The notes: a model not told the origin generated them from the letters alone. 64,000 nt of DNA from Sphingomonas sp. PP-CE-3A-406 (GCF_003688625.1 NZ_RCWY01000004.1:88149-152148); one strand, 5' to 3'. Counted from the stretch's first letter, positions 9,407 to 18,767 are shown. Numbers and translations: made by a program.

Positions 9407-10084
9407 TCACGCCTCCGGGTCAGAACGATAATTCACGACCTGGAAGCCGAGCGGATTGATATTCCGATCCTTCTCATGCTCCGGCGCCGTCGTGTATCTG
9501 AAGGTCATGATCGCGTTCCAATTCTGCGCGATCGGCGTGTTCTGCCCGAAGGTGATGATCTTCGTGAAGCGGACCTGCGCCACGGTAGGACTGAGGAAAC
9601 TGATCGTTCTTATCGAGATCGAGACGAAGCCCTTGTCGCCATAGATGTTGGACGGAGCGTTCTTGTTGTTGGCCTGAACGCTGTTGAGGTAACGAGCGCT
9701 CTCGGCGGAATCGCTGGTAAGCATGACCGTATAGGCGTTCTCGCGCGCGGCATCGTTGAGCCAGCCTTCGCGCAACCGCACATATTGCGAGATGAAGTAG
9801 CGGTTGACCGCATCCTCATAGGTGCGCGGCTGCGGCCCCTTGAGCGCGGTCACGACCTGCGTCTCGCCCGAGCTCTTGTCGACCCTGATGACATAGGGCT
9901 CGACGGTCTTCAGCGGGCTGAGCATCGCGACTGCCGCAACTGACGCCACAGCGAGCGTGCACGCAGCCGCCGCAACGCCCCAGGCGAGCCGCTTGGACTG
10001 GATCGCCGCACGCATACGGTCATATTCCCACGTCCTCGATGTCTCGTAGTATTTCTCTTTATCTTCGGCCTTCACCGCGCCCAT
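9407..10084 (-). CDS. virB8: VirB8 inner-membrane assembly factor
   Basis: A 225-residue bitopic protein with a short cytosolic N-terminus and one membrane helix at about residues 34-56. The periplasmic VirB8 fold has the usual YVIRVDKSSGETQVVTAL and YFISQYVRLREGW segments. It nucleates assembly of the secretion apparatus at the inner membrane. It sits 13 bases after the VirB7-like lipoprotein gene. Confidence 0.93.
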   Translation of the reverse strand: MGAVKAEDKEKYYETSRTWEYDRMRAAIQSKRLAWGVAAAACTLAVASVAAVAMLSPLKTVEPYVIRVDKSSGETQVVTALKGPQPRTYEDAVNRYFISQYVRLREGWLNDAARENAYTVMLTSDSAESARYLNSVQANNKNAPSNIYGDKGFVSISIRTISFLSPTVAQVRFTKIITFGQNTPIAQNWNAIMTFRYTTAPEHEKDRNINPLGFQVVNYRSDPEA

Positions 10085-10097
10085 GGCGTCGATCCCT

Positions 10098-10433
10098 TCA
10101 GCAGGAGGAGTAGGTCGGCGCGACGTCCTGCGCGGACGTGCGTGGCGCCGATCGCGGGATATTCATGGCCCCAGGTCCGATTGGGGCGGCAGGCGGACCT
10201 CCGGCACCGGGCGTAGGGGGCGGTGCGGGCTCGCGTGATGGAGGAACCACCATCGACTGCCCTGCGCCCTGCTGTGACGCCGGCAGTGGCACCGGCAAGC
10301 TTGGCAGGATCGACCCGTAGAGGTTGGCGGGACGCCGGTGTTTGCCGTCGCACACCGAGACGGGCTTGATATGGGTCCCGGTGCAGCCGCCAAGCACAAG
10401 CGTGCCGATCGCCACGATGGTCAGCCTTTTCAT
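10098..10433 (-). CDS. virB7: VirB7-like lipoprotein
   Basis: A 111-residue lipoprotein. From ATG at 10433, preceded by a GGAGA ribosome-binding site, the first residues form a lipoprotein signal with lipobox LGGC (cysteine near residue 17). The mature part is proline-rich and ends in a cysteine. VirB7 normally joins VirB9 by a disulfide or lipid-anchored contact at the outer membrane, and position between virB6 and virB8 fits that role. It is longer than Agrobacterium VirB7, so the assignment rests on position and lipobox. Confidence 0.75.
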   Translation of the reverse strand: MKRLTIVAIGTLVLGGCTGTHIKPVSVCDGKHRRPANLYGSILPSLPVPLPASQQGAGQSMVVPPSREPAPPPTPGAGGPPAAPIGPGAMNIPRSAPRTSAQDVAPTYSSC

Positions 10434-10502
10434 ACCGTCTCCGTTCGTAAGGTCCCGCGCCTGCGGTGTTCCGTGTTTCATGGTTCTGGACTGGCAGCCG
10501 GC

Positions 10503-11567
10503 CTAATTGGACCGAGATGCCGAGCCGCCCGTGCCGCTTCCTCCTGCGGGGGGACGGTTCGCCTGCGTCGCGCGCCGGAACATGAGCCGGTTGGTCAACA
10601 TGTTCGCCCCGGTCTGCAGGAAGCCATGGCCGCCAGATGACGCACCCCCCGAGATACCCGCAGCGATGGCCGGCGATTGAAAGAAGAAGATCGTGCCGAC
10701 GATGTAGATCGCCGCGCAGGCGATCGTCGCGACGAGCATCACGGCAGCTTTCAGAACGATGTAGCCGTTCTGCGCCATGACGAAGGACGAGCCGTCTTCG
10801 GGGATCGATCCCATGATGCCGTCCATGGCGGCTTCCTGGAGGCCGGTGATGAACTTGGTCATGATTGCCATGACGACCATCAGCAGGATGAAATTGACGG
10901 TCTGCTTCAGCCACCCGTCGAACAGCCAGCGGGAGGAGTTGAAAAGCAGACACGCCAGCGCGAGCGGCGCGAGCGCGACGCAGATCGCAACGGACAGCTT
11001 GGCAAAAATGACGATGCAAAAGCCGATCGACGCCGACATAAACGCGAAGATGTAGAGGACGGCGACACACAGATAGGTGATCAGGGTGGCGCTGAGCTGG
11101 ATCACGGGTGTGCGAAAGTCTGTGATGCCCTTCTGCTCTTGCGATTGAACTTTCAGGTTCGCGTTGACCAACTTTTCCGAGAGCTTGCCGGTATCGGCGA
11201 CATAGGTATCGAAGGTGGTGCCCGGGTTGGTGACGGGCGTGCCCGATCCAGCCGCGATGATCTCGCTTGGCAAGTTGGTGACCACGTTCACCACGAACGC
11301 CGAATAGCCAACCGCGCTGGCAGCGGCGAGGGCGAACCCGACCTTACCAGCCTGGAATACCAGCTCGCGAAGTGGAGCCTGGATAGCCCCTCGTAGCACG
11401 GCAAAGCCGAGCAGCAGGAAGTAGATGATCGCTGCCAGGGCCAAAGGCGCTGCAACGAAACTGACGAGCCCCGCTCCGAAGCTCGCAACCGAGGTCGCTA
11501 TGGCGGTTTCCACATACGAATACATCGTCGTGAACAGCGTCATGATGTTGGGTGGGCCGGCAGCCAT
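10503..11567 (-). CDS. virB6: VirB6 / TrbL-type inner-membrane protein
   Basis: A 354-residue polytopic inner-membrane protein. Hydrophobic helices cluster in residues 25-85 and 150-290. A soluble loop with a short amphipathic region lies between, and the C-terminal tail is Gly/Ser-rich. VirB6 lines the inner-membrane part of the substrate path. It lies 45 bases downstream of the EexN gene. Confidence 0.9.
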   Translation of the reverse strand: MAAGPPNIMTLFTTMYSYVETAIATSVASFGAGLVSFVAAPLALAAIIYFLLLGFAVLRGAIQAPLRELVFQAGKVGFALAAASAVGYSAFVVNVVTNLPSEIIAAGSGTPVTNPGTTFDTYVADTGKLSEKLVNANLKVQSQEQKGITDFRTPVIQLSATLITYLCVAVLYIFAFMSASIGFCIVIFAKLSVAICVALAPLALACLLFNSSRWLFDGWLKQTVNFILLMVVMAIMTKFITGLQEAAMDGIMGSIPEDGSSFVMAQNGYIVLKAAVMLVATIACAAIYIVGTIFFFQSPAIAAGISGGASSGGHGFLQTGANMLTNRLMFRRATQANRPPAGGSGTGGSASRSN

Positions 11568-11612
11568 TGGATGAGGTTCCGATCTTCGGCGATCAAGGCG
11601 CAGCGATTAAAT

Positions 11613-11885
11613 CTACTTCTTGCGGATCGTGCTCTGTTTGAAGAAGTCCGCCTCTTCGTTGCCGGCCTTGGTCTGGGCGACCGAGATGGTCGCGTCACCG
11701 GTCGTCGCGCACATCTTGGCCTTCTGATCCGCAGGGAGATGGCTGTATTCCCCCGCATCGCACTTCGCCTGCCACTGCGAGAGGAGTTGAGGACTGGCGA
11801 TCAGCTCCTTGGCGGTAGGCACCACGACGTTCTGTTGGCATCCGCAGACGACGAGCAACGAGCAGAGGGATAGTATCTTGCGCAT
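11613..11885 (-). CDS. eexN: EexN-like entry-exclusion lipoprotein
   Basis: The gene encodes 90 residues. A signal with lipobox VCGC is followed by the EexN pattern: a short strand ending in KELIASPQLLSQW, a cysteine, and further along KMCATTGDAT. EexN-family lipoproteins reduce redundant entry of related plasmids. I used ATG at 11885, which has AGGA 8 bases upstream; a GTG at 11891 overlaps the virB5 stop. Location between virB5 and virB6 is usual for this family. Its C-terminal tail (ADFFKQSTIRKK) is very like the end of the neighbouring VirB5 (AAFFSANTIRK). Confidence 0.8.
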   Translation of the reverse strand: MRKILSLCSLLVVCGCQQNVVVPTAKELIASPQLLSQWQAKCDAGEYSHLPADQKAKMCATTGDATISVAQTKAGNEEADFFKQSTIRKK

Positions 11886-11887
11886 GA

Positions 11888-12613
11888 TCACTTCCTGATC
11901 GTGTTGGCACTGAAGAATGCTGCTTCATCGCGACCGGCCGCCACTTGCGCTGCGCTGATCTGCATGTTCGCCTGACCGGCCTGCGCCATCTGGATCGCCT
12001 GCATCTTGAGCATATCGTTTTGAAGCTGTGCCTGTTCGACCGAGATCCGGGCTTGCAGATCCATCACGTCCTTGGGATCTTTGGCATACGACAGTTGCTC
12101 GCGGAGCTGGTCGAGGCCCTGCATCCGGGTCTGGGCGATGCTGAGCGTATTCTCGCCCAGCGCGGCCGTGGCAGCCGATGAGCTGGTCGCATCCTTGAGC
12201 GCCTGGTTGTAGGCCAGATCCGCGTCGGAGGACGACGTTGCCGGCAGCGCGTACCGAGATTGGATGCTCGATGCGAGCGAACCGAGCGGACCGATCTTCG
12301 ACAGGTCGCCACCGAGCAACGTCGAGGCGTCGATTGTCGTGTTGGGCAGGATGTTGCGCACTTGCGCGTTGAGCAATTGCGGGGCGAGCGCGTTAACGTT
12401 GGTCAGCTTTTGAAGCGAGCTGAGCGTCGTCGTCGCCGTCTGGATCTGCTGCTCGCCCTGCTGAATCATTTTGACCGTGTTCTGAACCTGGGCGAGCGCC
12501 TGCACATAGGTCGAGGTGTCGAACACAGGGATGCCCTGTGCAGCGGCCGGCGACGTAAACGCGACGATCGCGACCGGCGCGGCTGCAACCATGATGATGC
12601 GCTTGAGCGACAT
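11888..12613 (-). CDS. virB5: VirB5 minor pilus protein
   Basis: A 241-residue exported protein with a signal peptide cleaved near SPAAAQG. A mainly alpha-helical, Gln/Ala-rich body follows, as in the TrbJ/VirB5 family. It sits at the pilus tip and helps pilus assembly or adhesion. I used ATG at 12613 (with GGAGAAG just upstream), one base after the virB4 stop; a longer frame would extend into virB4 without a signal. Confidence 0.88.
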   Translation of the reverse strand: MSLKRIIMVAAAPVAIVAFTSPAAAQGIPVFDTSTYVQALAQVQNTVKMIQQGEQQIQTATTTLSSLQKLTNVNALAPQLLNAQVRNILPNTTIDASTLLGGDLSKIGPLGSLASSIQSRYALPATSSSDADLAYNQALKDATSSSAATAALGENTLSIAQTRMQGLDQLREQLSYAKDPKDVMDLQARISVEQAQLQNDMLKMQAIQMAQAGQANMQISAAQVAAGRDEAAFFSANTIRK

Positions 12614-12614
12614 G

Positions 12615-14981
12615 TCAGCTTCTCCTTTGGTTGGCATAGAAATGCGGCAGCCACGCCGCAGGATCGTTGCCCGCCAGGGCAATGGCCTCCTCCATGGCGA
12701 CGAGGGTTTCCTCGCGGCCAGAAAGCACTTTCAGCTCATTGGGCATCCCGCCGAGATCGAGCTTTGCAACGATCGAGGTATGCCCTTGCTTGACCAGAAA
12801 GGTCCGGCTCTCCGGCGTCAGATCCTCACGGATCAGCCGGTACTCCGCGTCCGTCAGGCCGAGCCCGTCGCAATAATCCGATCGCTTGGCGTCCGAGTTT
12901 GGAAGCAAGATCTTGGTCGCGGTCTGCTCGATGATCGAGTGCGCGATCGGCGAGCGCAGCGCATCGGCCGGGGACTGCGTGCCAAATACCATGAAGGCGT
13001 TGCGCTTACGGAAGGTCTTGAGACCGTCCTGCGCGAACGCCCGAAAGGCTTCGTCCTGAAGCGCCTTCCAGAACTCGTCTACGTCGACCACGACACGCTG
13101 CCCGTCCAGCAGCTCGTCGACGCGGTGGAAGAGGTACAACATCGTGGGAGTGCGGATCTCCGGGTTCTCCAGGAAGTCCGTCATGTCGAAGCCGATGAAC
13201 CGCGCCGACATCGACACCTCGTCCTGCGGACCATCGAAAGCCCAGCCGAGCGGGCCGCCCAGACACCAGCGCTCCAGCCGCGCACCAATGCCCTCCGCAT
13301 CGGCGTAGCCCAGCATTTCGCGCAACGCGCTGAACGAGCGCGACGGCGCCGGCAGCCGCATCACCGCCTCGATACCCTCGTCGATCAGTCGCTCTTCGGC
13401 GACGCTGAGAGGGCGGTTTTCCCGGCGTACCAGAACACGGATAAACTGCCGCAGAAACGCGATGTCGTGCGGAGACGGGGTGAGGCCCTTCAACGGCGCG
13501 AAGCCGGTGGGCTCGCCGTCGCGCAGCGCCAAATAGGTGCCGCCACAAGCGCGCACGAAGATCTCGGCACCGCGGTCCTTGTCGAAAAACACCTGTTTCG
13601 CGCCGGTCTTTTCGAGCTGCGCTTGCAGGAAGTTCTGCAGCACCGTCTTGCCGCCACCGGTTGGCCCGATGATGAGCGTGTGGCCGATGTCGGCACGGTG
13701 AAAATTGAACCAGAAGGACGAGCCCGCGCGCGTCTTGAGCAGCGTTACCGCCTCGCCCCAGTGGTTCCCCGACTTGCGGCCGGCCGGGAAGGTGTAGAAC
13801 GGGCTCAGGCCTGCAAAATTGCGTGTGTTGATGACCGCGGGGCGCGCGCGCATCCTGAAATTGCCGGGAAGCTGCGCCCAGAAGGCGGCTTCCAGCGCGA
13901 CGTCCTCGCGCGCCATCACCATGCCCGTATCGGCCGCTGCCGATCGGGCTATCGACAAGCGTTCCAGCAGCCGCTTCGGGTTCTCGTCGATGACCGCGAT
14001 CGAGAGGTGATGCTCGCCCATGGCGAAGCGGTTCGCCATGAGATCGTCGACGCCGTCGAGCAGTTCCTCCGCCTGGCTGACGCCGGCATCGTCCGAGGAG
14101 ACCATTTGCTTGTATTTTTTCGTGAACCGCTCGCTCGCGACCGACTTCACCAACGGCGCGAAACTCTGGGTCAGCACGAACGGGAAGTCGAGCGTGAGCA
14201 GGCTGTTGAACTGACCGGTCCGCGTGCTGGCGACATACTCGCGCACACCGAACATGCCGAGGAAATGCGACGTGTGCGGCAGCCGGATCTCGGCCGCCTC
14301 GCGACCGAACACCACGCGTGAGGCATACAGGGCTTGGCCCAGCCTGCCGTCGAGCAGCGGCACGCGGATGCGGTCGCCGGTCAGGATGAAGTGCAGCACC
14401 TCCATCGGTCGTGAAAAAAGGACGCCGTTGTGCTCATACAGCGAGAGCGGCTCTGGCGCGACATCGGCGAGCAGCGTTTCGAAGTCGCGGCACTTGTCCG
14501 CCATGATAGTGAGCGCGCGATGGTCAATCTCGGCGTTGGCTTTTCGCCTGGAGAAAAGCCGCGTCACTTGCTCGCCGGCCATGCTCGACGGCCGGACGAT
14601 GATCGTGACGTAGAACTCGTTGTGGTAGAGGACTTTCTCCTTCAGCGTGTCGGCGTATTTCTCCTGCAAGGTTCGCGCGAAGTCGGAGTGGAAGTCGCCA
14701 CCGAGAACAGGGTCGGTCGCTGTCCGCACGAGATGGGTCCACAGCGCGACGCGATCGTCACCGATCGAGCGCCACGCGATGTTGAGCTTGTTATGCCAGG
14801 TGTTGAGGTCGCCGATGTCGCTGGTCTCGAACGGCCGCCCATCGACGCGGTACATGCGCATGAGCGAGCCGTCTTCGAGGGCAACCAGCGTGTCGTCGAC
14901 GTGCCGCGTGTAAGGAATGAACTTGATGTCATCCGTCTCGCGAACCGCGATCTTCTTATGCCTCAGCCTGGTATCAGTCAT
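12615..14981 (-). CDS. virB4: VirB4 type IV secretion ATPase
   Basis: The 788-residue ATPase is the largest energy-supplying subunit. The N-terminal CagE/TrbE domain precedes Walker A HTLIIGPTGGGKTVLQNF near residue 425. A Walker B-like strand VVVDVDEFWKAL follows near residue 630. It overlaps the virB3 stop by 8 bases. Length and motif order match the VirB4 family closely. Confidence 0.95.
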   Translation of the reverse strand: MTDTRLRHKKIAVRETDDIKFIPYTRHVDDTLVALEDGSLMRMYRVDGRPFETSDIGDLNTWHNKLNIAWRSIGDDRVALWTHLVRTATDPVLGGDFHSDFARTLQEKYADTLKEKVLYHNEFYVTIIVRPSSMAGEQVTRLFSRRKANAEIDHRALTIMADKCRDFETLLADVAPEPLSLYEHNGVLFSRPMEVLHFILTGDRIRVPLLDGRLGQALYASRVVFGREAAEIRLPHTSHFLGMFGVREYVASTRTGQFNSLLTLDFPFVLTQSFAPLVKSVASERFTKKYKQMVSSDDAGVSQAEELLDGVDDLMANRFAMGEHHLSIAVIDENPKRLLERLSIARSAAADTGMVMAREDVALEAAFWAQLPGNFRMRARPAVINTRNFAGLSPFYTFPAGRKSGNHWGEAVTLLKTRAGSSFWFNFHRADIGHTLIIGPTGGGKTVLQNFLQAQLEKTGAKQVFFDKDRGAEIFVRACGGTYLALRDGEPTGFAPLKGLTPSPHDIAFLRQFIRVLVRRENRPLSVAEERLIDEGIEAVMRLPAPSRSFSALREMLGYADAEGIGARLERWCLGGPLGWAFDGPQDEVSMSARFIGFDMTDFLENPEIRTPTMLYLFHRVDELLDGQRVVVDVDEFWKALQDEAFRAFAQDGLKTFRKRNAFMVFGTQSPADALRSPIAHSIIEQTATKILLPNSDAKRSDYCDGLGLTDAEYRLIREDLTPESRTFLVKQGHTSIVAKLDLGGMPNELKVLSGREETLVAMEEAIALAGNDPAAWLPHFYANQRRS

Positions 14982-15315
14982 TGCCGAAATGCTTCCGCTT
15001 CACGCCTTTGGCGAGGCGGACGGGTGAGTAGCTCCCGCCGCCCCAGAACTTGCGGTTCTTGGATAGGAAGCCGGTCTGGAACCACAGGCCCCACAGCCGG
15101 AACGCGTTGAAGTCGTAGTGACAGATCATGCGTGCCGGGAAGTAGAGCGCTCCGAACAAGGCCAGGGGGTAAAACGGATTATGGAAAACCCCCCAGATCA
15201 CCATGCAGACCATGATGATCGGCAGGATCGCCTCGAGCGGCAATCCCATGAACACCGATGGTCTGGTCAGGGCGAGGAACACCTTATCCTCGGCGAGCCT
15301 ATCCGCGTCAGCCAC
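14974..15315 (-). CDS. virB3: VirB3 inner-membrane protein
   Basis: A 113-residue protein whose hydrophobic segment (LEAILPIIMVCMVIWGVF, residues 25-42) is followed by a second one, then by YPLALFGALYFPARMICHYD typical of VirB3. It acts beside VirB4 at the inner membrane. It overlaps both virB2 (8 bases) and virB4 (8 bases), so translation of the three is probably coupled. Confidence 0.9.
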   Translation of the reverse strand: MADADRLAEDKVFLALTRPSVFMGLPLEAILPIIMVCMVIWGVFHNPFYPLALFGALYFPARMICHYDFNAFRLWGLWFQTGFLSKNRKFWGGGSYSPVRLAKGVKRKHFGND

Positions 15316-15631
15316 CCGAGCTGCTCATCCAGCCGACGATCGTCGTGGCCGAAAAAATGATACCGATGCCAATCAGCACCGTGACCGCTTTTCCCCAGTC
15401 CATCCGACCGGTCAGCTTGGCATAGCCGACCGCCATGACGGCGATGACGCCGACCACGGACGCAACGGTAGTCATCCATGCCTTGATAGTGTTGAGACCA
15501 CCTTCGATCGCGGTTCCATCGGCAAAGGCCGGCTGGGCGATCGAAATGAGGGCGAGCGCACCGACAAAGCCGATGACCTGCCGCGCGCGGGCGTCGGACA
15601 ACATCCGGCCCATGCCTTGAGTGAACTTCAT
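15308..15631 (-). CDS. virB2: VirB2 pilin
   Basis: A 107-residue pro-pilin. A long signal region ends at AQPAFADGT, then two hydrophobic helices separated by a short basic loop (KLTGRMDWGKA) form the mature pilin, ending in a Ser/Gly tail. I chose ATG at 15631 because GGAGA lies about 8 bases upstream; ATG at 15643 adds four residues. It is 22 bases after the LPD7 gene stop and overlaps virB3. Confidence 0.88.
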   Translation of the reverse strand: MKFTQGMGRMLSDARARQVIGFVGALALISIAQPAFADGTAIEGGLNTIKAWMTTVASVVGVIAVMAVGYAKLTGRMDWGKAVTVLIGIGIIFSATTIVGWMSSSGG

Positions 15632-15653
15632 ACGGGTCTCCATGGCTTGGGGT

Positions 15654-16982
15654 TTACCTCTCGAGATCGTGGGTGGGGCGGATCGGCTCGACCTGCCGCA
15701 CAGGCGTCGGCTCGCGGACCGAAACATCCAGGCCGCGCCGCAGCACGTCCGAGATCATGTGGCGGCTCTCCAAGCTCGCGGACGTCATCCGTTCCGCGTC
15801 GCCATCGAACGCCACACCAAGGTGCTGATCCATCGCCGCCTGCGCCAGTAGCGCGTTGGCGAGGCGCGGCTCGGCGGCGATACTCTCCGCCCCGCCATGA
15901 AGGAACAGTTCGGCCAGTTCGTCATTTTCGTGACGTCGCTCAGGCGCGGCCTGATGAAGGCGCTCCTCCCGAACGATATGGGGTTCCTGTTCGGTCTGTC
16001 GCTCGGGCGCAGCCGTCGCTTCGCCGGCTAGGCGGTCTTCGGGCGTGGCGGCGAGCGCGCCGCCGAGCGGCACGTTCGCACCGGCTTCGCGGGCGACTTC
16101 GTGCCGGTTGAGCCCAGAGCGGACGATGTAGATCGCATCGGCGACCTCGCCGTCCCACGCGCCGTCGCGCGCCATCTGGCGCAGACCGTCGGGTTCATAA
16201 CCGGACCTTGAGAAGGCGCTGACCAGCGTCGGGCTTTCCAAGGCCCGCTCCAGCGCCCCGTTCAGCGCATCCCTGTTCAGATCGATACGTTCGGCCTGAA
16301 CCTCCCTCCGCAAGGGGTCCATGTCCTCGCTGACGGCCGCGTAGAGCGCCTTGCGATCCTGCGTGTGGACGCTCACCGTCAACAGGAGGCGCTTGTCTGC
16401 GTCGGACAATTCGGTGCTGCTTCCGCTTGGCAACGGCTGAGGCGCGCCGTTCCTCTCCGCGTCGGCCGACGGCGCGACTACTGTCGCCTCCGTCGCCCCG
16501 ACAGCCGCCGTCGGAGCGACGGGTTCGACAGTCGGCGCCGGCTTCTCCGCCACCTCACGGTCGCGTCGTGCAGCATCGGCGCGACGCAGCTCTTCCATTC
16601 GCGCCTGTTCGTCGAAGCTCGGCTCATAGCCGCGCACGGTCAGGCCTTCGCGCGACGCTGCCGTCCACACGGCCTGACGAAACTCAGGCGAACCTTCGAC
16701 GTCGATTCCTGCCCAGCCATTGTGCTTGGCGATCGTGACCAGGGCCGAGACGGTCTCGGGATCCTCGTTTCGAGCAATGATGCGATCGCCGGCAATCTCG
16801 ATCGACGGGTTCTCACGATCTGTCGGCAGGAACATGCCGACGCGGCGCTCGCTGCCGTCGGACGGCTCGATGATCCGTACCTGATACCGTGTCGCCAGCT
16901 CAGGCGGAATCTGGAAAGCCGCCTGTCCGGCTTGCGTCTCCGCGTCGAGGCCGCCCCGTGCAACGCTGTTATCCGCGCTCAT
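15654..16982 (-). CDS. LPD7-domain conjugation-associated protein
   Basis: A 442-residue soluble protein. Residues 30-120 match the large polyvalent protein-associated domain 7, including an NGWAGIDVEGSPEFRQAVW segment and a downstream VRGYEP. That domain often occurs in relaxases and other plasmid proteins. The middle (about 140-200) is a Pro/Ala/Val-rich linker; the C-terminal half is helical and charged. Placement between virB1 and virB2 is compatible with a role at the relaxosome or in regulation. No relaxase HUH motif is visible. Confidence 0.65.
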   Translation of the reverse strand: MSADNSVARGGLDAETQAGQAAFQIPPELATRYQVRIIEPSDGSERRVGMFLPTDRENPSIEIAGDRIIARNEDPETVSALVTIAKHNGWAGIDVEGSPEFRQAVWTAASREGLTVRGYEPSFDEQARMEELRRADAARRDREVAEKPAPTVEPVAPTAAVGATEATVVAPSADAERNGAPQPLPSGSSTELSDADKRLLLTVSVHTQDRKALYAAVSEDMDPLRREVQAERIDLNRDALNGALERALESPTLVSAFSRSGYEPDGLRQMARDGAWDGEVADAIYIVRSGLNRHEVAREAGANVPLGGALAATPEDRLAGEATAAPERQTEQEPHIVREERLHQAAPERRHENDELAELFLHGGAESIAAEPRLANALLAQAAMDQHLGVAFDGDAERMTSASLESRHMISDVLRRGLDVSVREPTPVRQVEPIRPTHDLER

Positions 16983-17578
16983 TTGAAGACCTGAACCGCG
17001 CTGGAATCGATCTGCCCCACCACCCAGCTAGCTTCGGCGATCCCTTGCTTTGCCGAGGCGGGCGTGGCGGTCGGCGCCGACGCCGAGCCTGGGATGGGCG
17101 GGGGTGTCTGGATCGTCCCCATGCCGCTCGCGGCCGACCAAACGCGACCGACATAACCATTGCGGAAACCGCGTGTCAGCGTGCCGGTGTTGTAGAGCGA
17201 ATAGGTCGCCGAGATCGCGTCCAGCCCCGTATAATGCTGGATCGCGAGGCCATATCCCGCCCGAAGGATCGAGGATGCGAGCCGCAGGTTCGTACAAGGA
17301 TCGAAGGCCTGCTCGACGGTGACACCCAATCGCGCGAAATTGGCGGAGTTCACCTGCGCCAACCCGACATCGACCGTATAGCCGGCCGCCATGTACCGCC
17401 GCACCAGCGCGGCACCGTCGGCGATCGACGCGGCGCGGACACGCGGCCCCTTGTTGATATTGATCGCCAGATCGTCGCCGCCGCTTTCGGTCACGACGAG
17501 GGGAACAACCGCCTCGGTCGCGATCTCAGGCGCGCATTGCTGCGCAAGCATGGTGATCGCGGCGATGGCGTGGATCAT
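16979..17578 (-). CDS. virB1: VirB1 lytic transglycosylase
   Basis: A 199-residue SLT-type peptidoglycan hydrolase that opens the cell wall for the channel. The putative catalytic Glu lies in VVTESGGDD near residue 31, followed by VGLAQVNSANF and FDPCTNLRLAS, which are typical of VirB1. ATG at 17578 overlaps the upstream stop (ATGA). Its stop overlaps the LPD7 start by 4 bases. The C-terminal 60 residues are Pro/Ala-rich. No clear signal peptide is seen; the N-terminus is short and hydrophobic. Confidence 0.88.
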   Translation of the reverse strand: MIHAIAAITMLAQQCAPEIATEAVVPLVVTESGGDDLAININKGPRVRAASIADGAALVRRYMAAGYTVDVGLAQVNSANFARLGVTVEQAFDPCTNLRLASSILRAGYGLAIQHYTGLDAISATYSLYNTGTLTRGFRNGYVGRVWSAASGMGTIQTPPPIPGSASAPTATPASAKQGIAEASWVVGQIDSSAVQVFK

Positions 17579-17928
17579 TGCTGCGTCACCGTCTGGTAGC
17601 GGGTGTCGAGCGCGTACCGCGACGTTCCGCCATCGGCCTGCGTCACGGTCAGGTCGTAGCCGTGCTTGGCCTTTTTCATTTTGACGCCGACCCCGGTGCA
17701 GGTCGGGAACGAGCCGCCGATAGCGAGGGCGTTCCAGAGTTTCGTGATCGGCGGGACGCACTCGACATATTTCGTCGGCGAACCGGGTGTCGCGAGGCAG
17801 AGGACCACCTGACACCCCCAGTCCGACGCGTAGGCGGGTTGTGGGCCCGCGACCGCCACGACGCCGGCCACGCAAAGCGCGATGGCGCCAGTAGTGCCGC
17901 CCAGCTTGGTCATCAGGTATCGGATCAT
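17575..17928 (-). CDS. Small exported Cys-containing protein of the virB operon
   Basis: A 117-residue protein with a classic signal peptide (hydrophobic core GAIALCVAGVVAVAG, cleavage near QPAYASD) and four mature cysteines in the pattern C-x4-C...C...C, probably disulfide-bonded in the periplasm. A strong GGAGGT precedes ATG at 17928. ATGA overlaps link it to both flanking genes, so it is part of the conjugation operon. It resembles the TrbM group in size and cysteine pattern, but I cannot assign that with certainty. Confidence 0.6.
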   Translation of the reverse strand: MIRYLMTKLGGTTGAIALCVAGVVAVAGPQPAYASDWGCQVVLCLATPGSPTKYVECVPPITKLWNALAIGGSFPTCTGVGVKMKKAKHGYDLTVTQADGGTSRYALDTRYQTVTQQ

Positions 17929-18767
17929 GAGCCACCTCCATGAAATGCGCGCCACTCTTCGGTTGCGAACACGTCCCACTGCGCCGGTGCATTGGCGGCA
18001 AGGGCGAGGGCCGAGGCCGGCGCAGTCGGTGCGGGGGCCGCCTCAACTCCGGCGGGCGTCGGCGGGGACGGCGCGTCGCCTTGTGCGACGGTGATGATCC
18101 AGTCCTCGTCGCCTTCGATCGGTCGGGTCCGGTCGATGACCTGTCCGGGTCGCGCGAACGCCACATGCCAGTGGTTCGCGTGACCGCGATCCCCCGGCCC
18201 AAGCAGCTCGATGATACGGATACCGCTCTGTGCCATGAGCGCCCGGATCTGCTCGCGGTCGATCGCGTGAACGCCGCCTGCGGGAACGAAATCGACCGCT
18301 TGGCCGAACTTGTGCCAGCTATACCGCGCGCCGTAGCTGGCGTTCATTGGGCGGATCGTATCGGTGATCCGCGAGCCAAAGGCGCGACGAACGAGGGCTG
18401 CGACGTTCGACACCGAGGGCGCGCCCACGGAGCCGATAGAAGACCGGTCGTCGTCGAGATGCGAGAGCGCGCAGGCATCAAAAACCGTTGCCGGCGTGAT
18501 ACCGTGAGTCGCAAAATCACGGCCGCGGATCCCAAGCGGCCCCGCCTCGAAGTCCGCGCCCAACGCGATCAGATCACGCACCGTCGCCTCTGCGTCAGCT
18601 GCGTTGCCCGGCTGCCGAACGAGGACCGCACCCGAACGAACGGAGATTGCGAGCGACGCGGGAGATGGCGTTCCGGCCCCGGCTAGCCCGGCGGCACAGA
18701 GTTGAATTGCCTTCGCTACGATACTCGCCGGAAGCACACCAATGCACCATTGCTGAATTGAACCCAA
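17925..18767 (-). CDS. Fusion of a degenerate VirB1-like segment and an M15-type peptidase
   Basis: The 280-residue product has two parts. Residues 40-110 resemble the C-terminal part of a VirB1-type transglycosylase (LAISVRSGAVLVRQP, then HGITPATVFDACAL), but no catalytic Glu is visible upstream. Residues 140-215 have an M15/DD-peptidase pattern: SWHKFGQAVDFVP and later HANHWHVAF, with the zinc-ligand His and Asp residues present. It probably cuts peptidoglycan peptides to make room for the channel. The start is uncertain: TTG at 18767 or GTG at 18737. It is the first gene of the operon and overlaps the next by 4 bases. Confidence 0.7.
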   Translation of the reverse strand: MGSIQQWCIGVLPASIVAKAIQLCAAGLAGAGTPSPASLAISVRSGAVLVRQPGNAADAEATVRDLIALGADFEAGPLGIRGRDFATHGITPATVFDACALSHLDDDRSSIGSVGAPSVSNVAALVRRAFGSRITDTIRPMNASYGARYSWHKFGQAVDFVPAGGVHAIDREQIRALMAQSGIRIIELLGPGDRGHANHWHVAFARPGQVIDRTRPIEGDEDWIITVAQGDAPSPPTPAGVEAAPAPTAPASALALAANAPAQWDVFATEEWRAFHGGGS

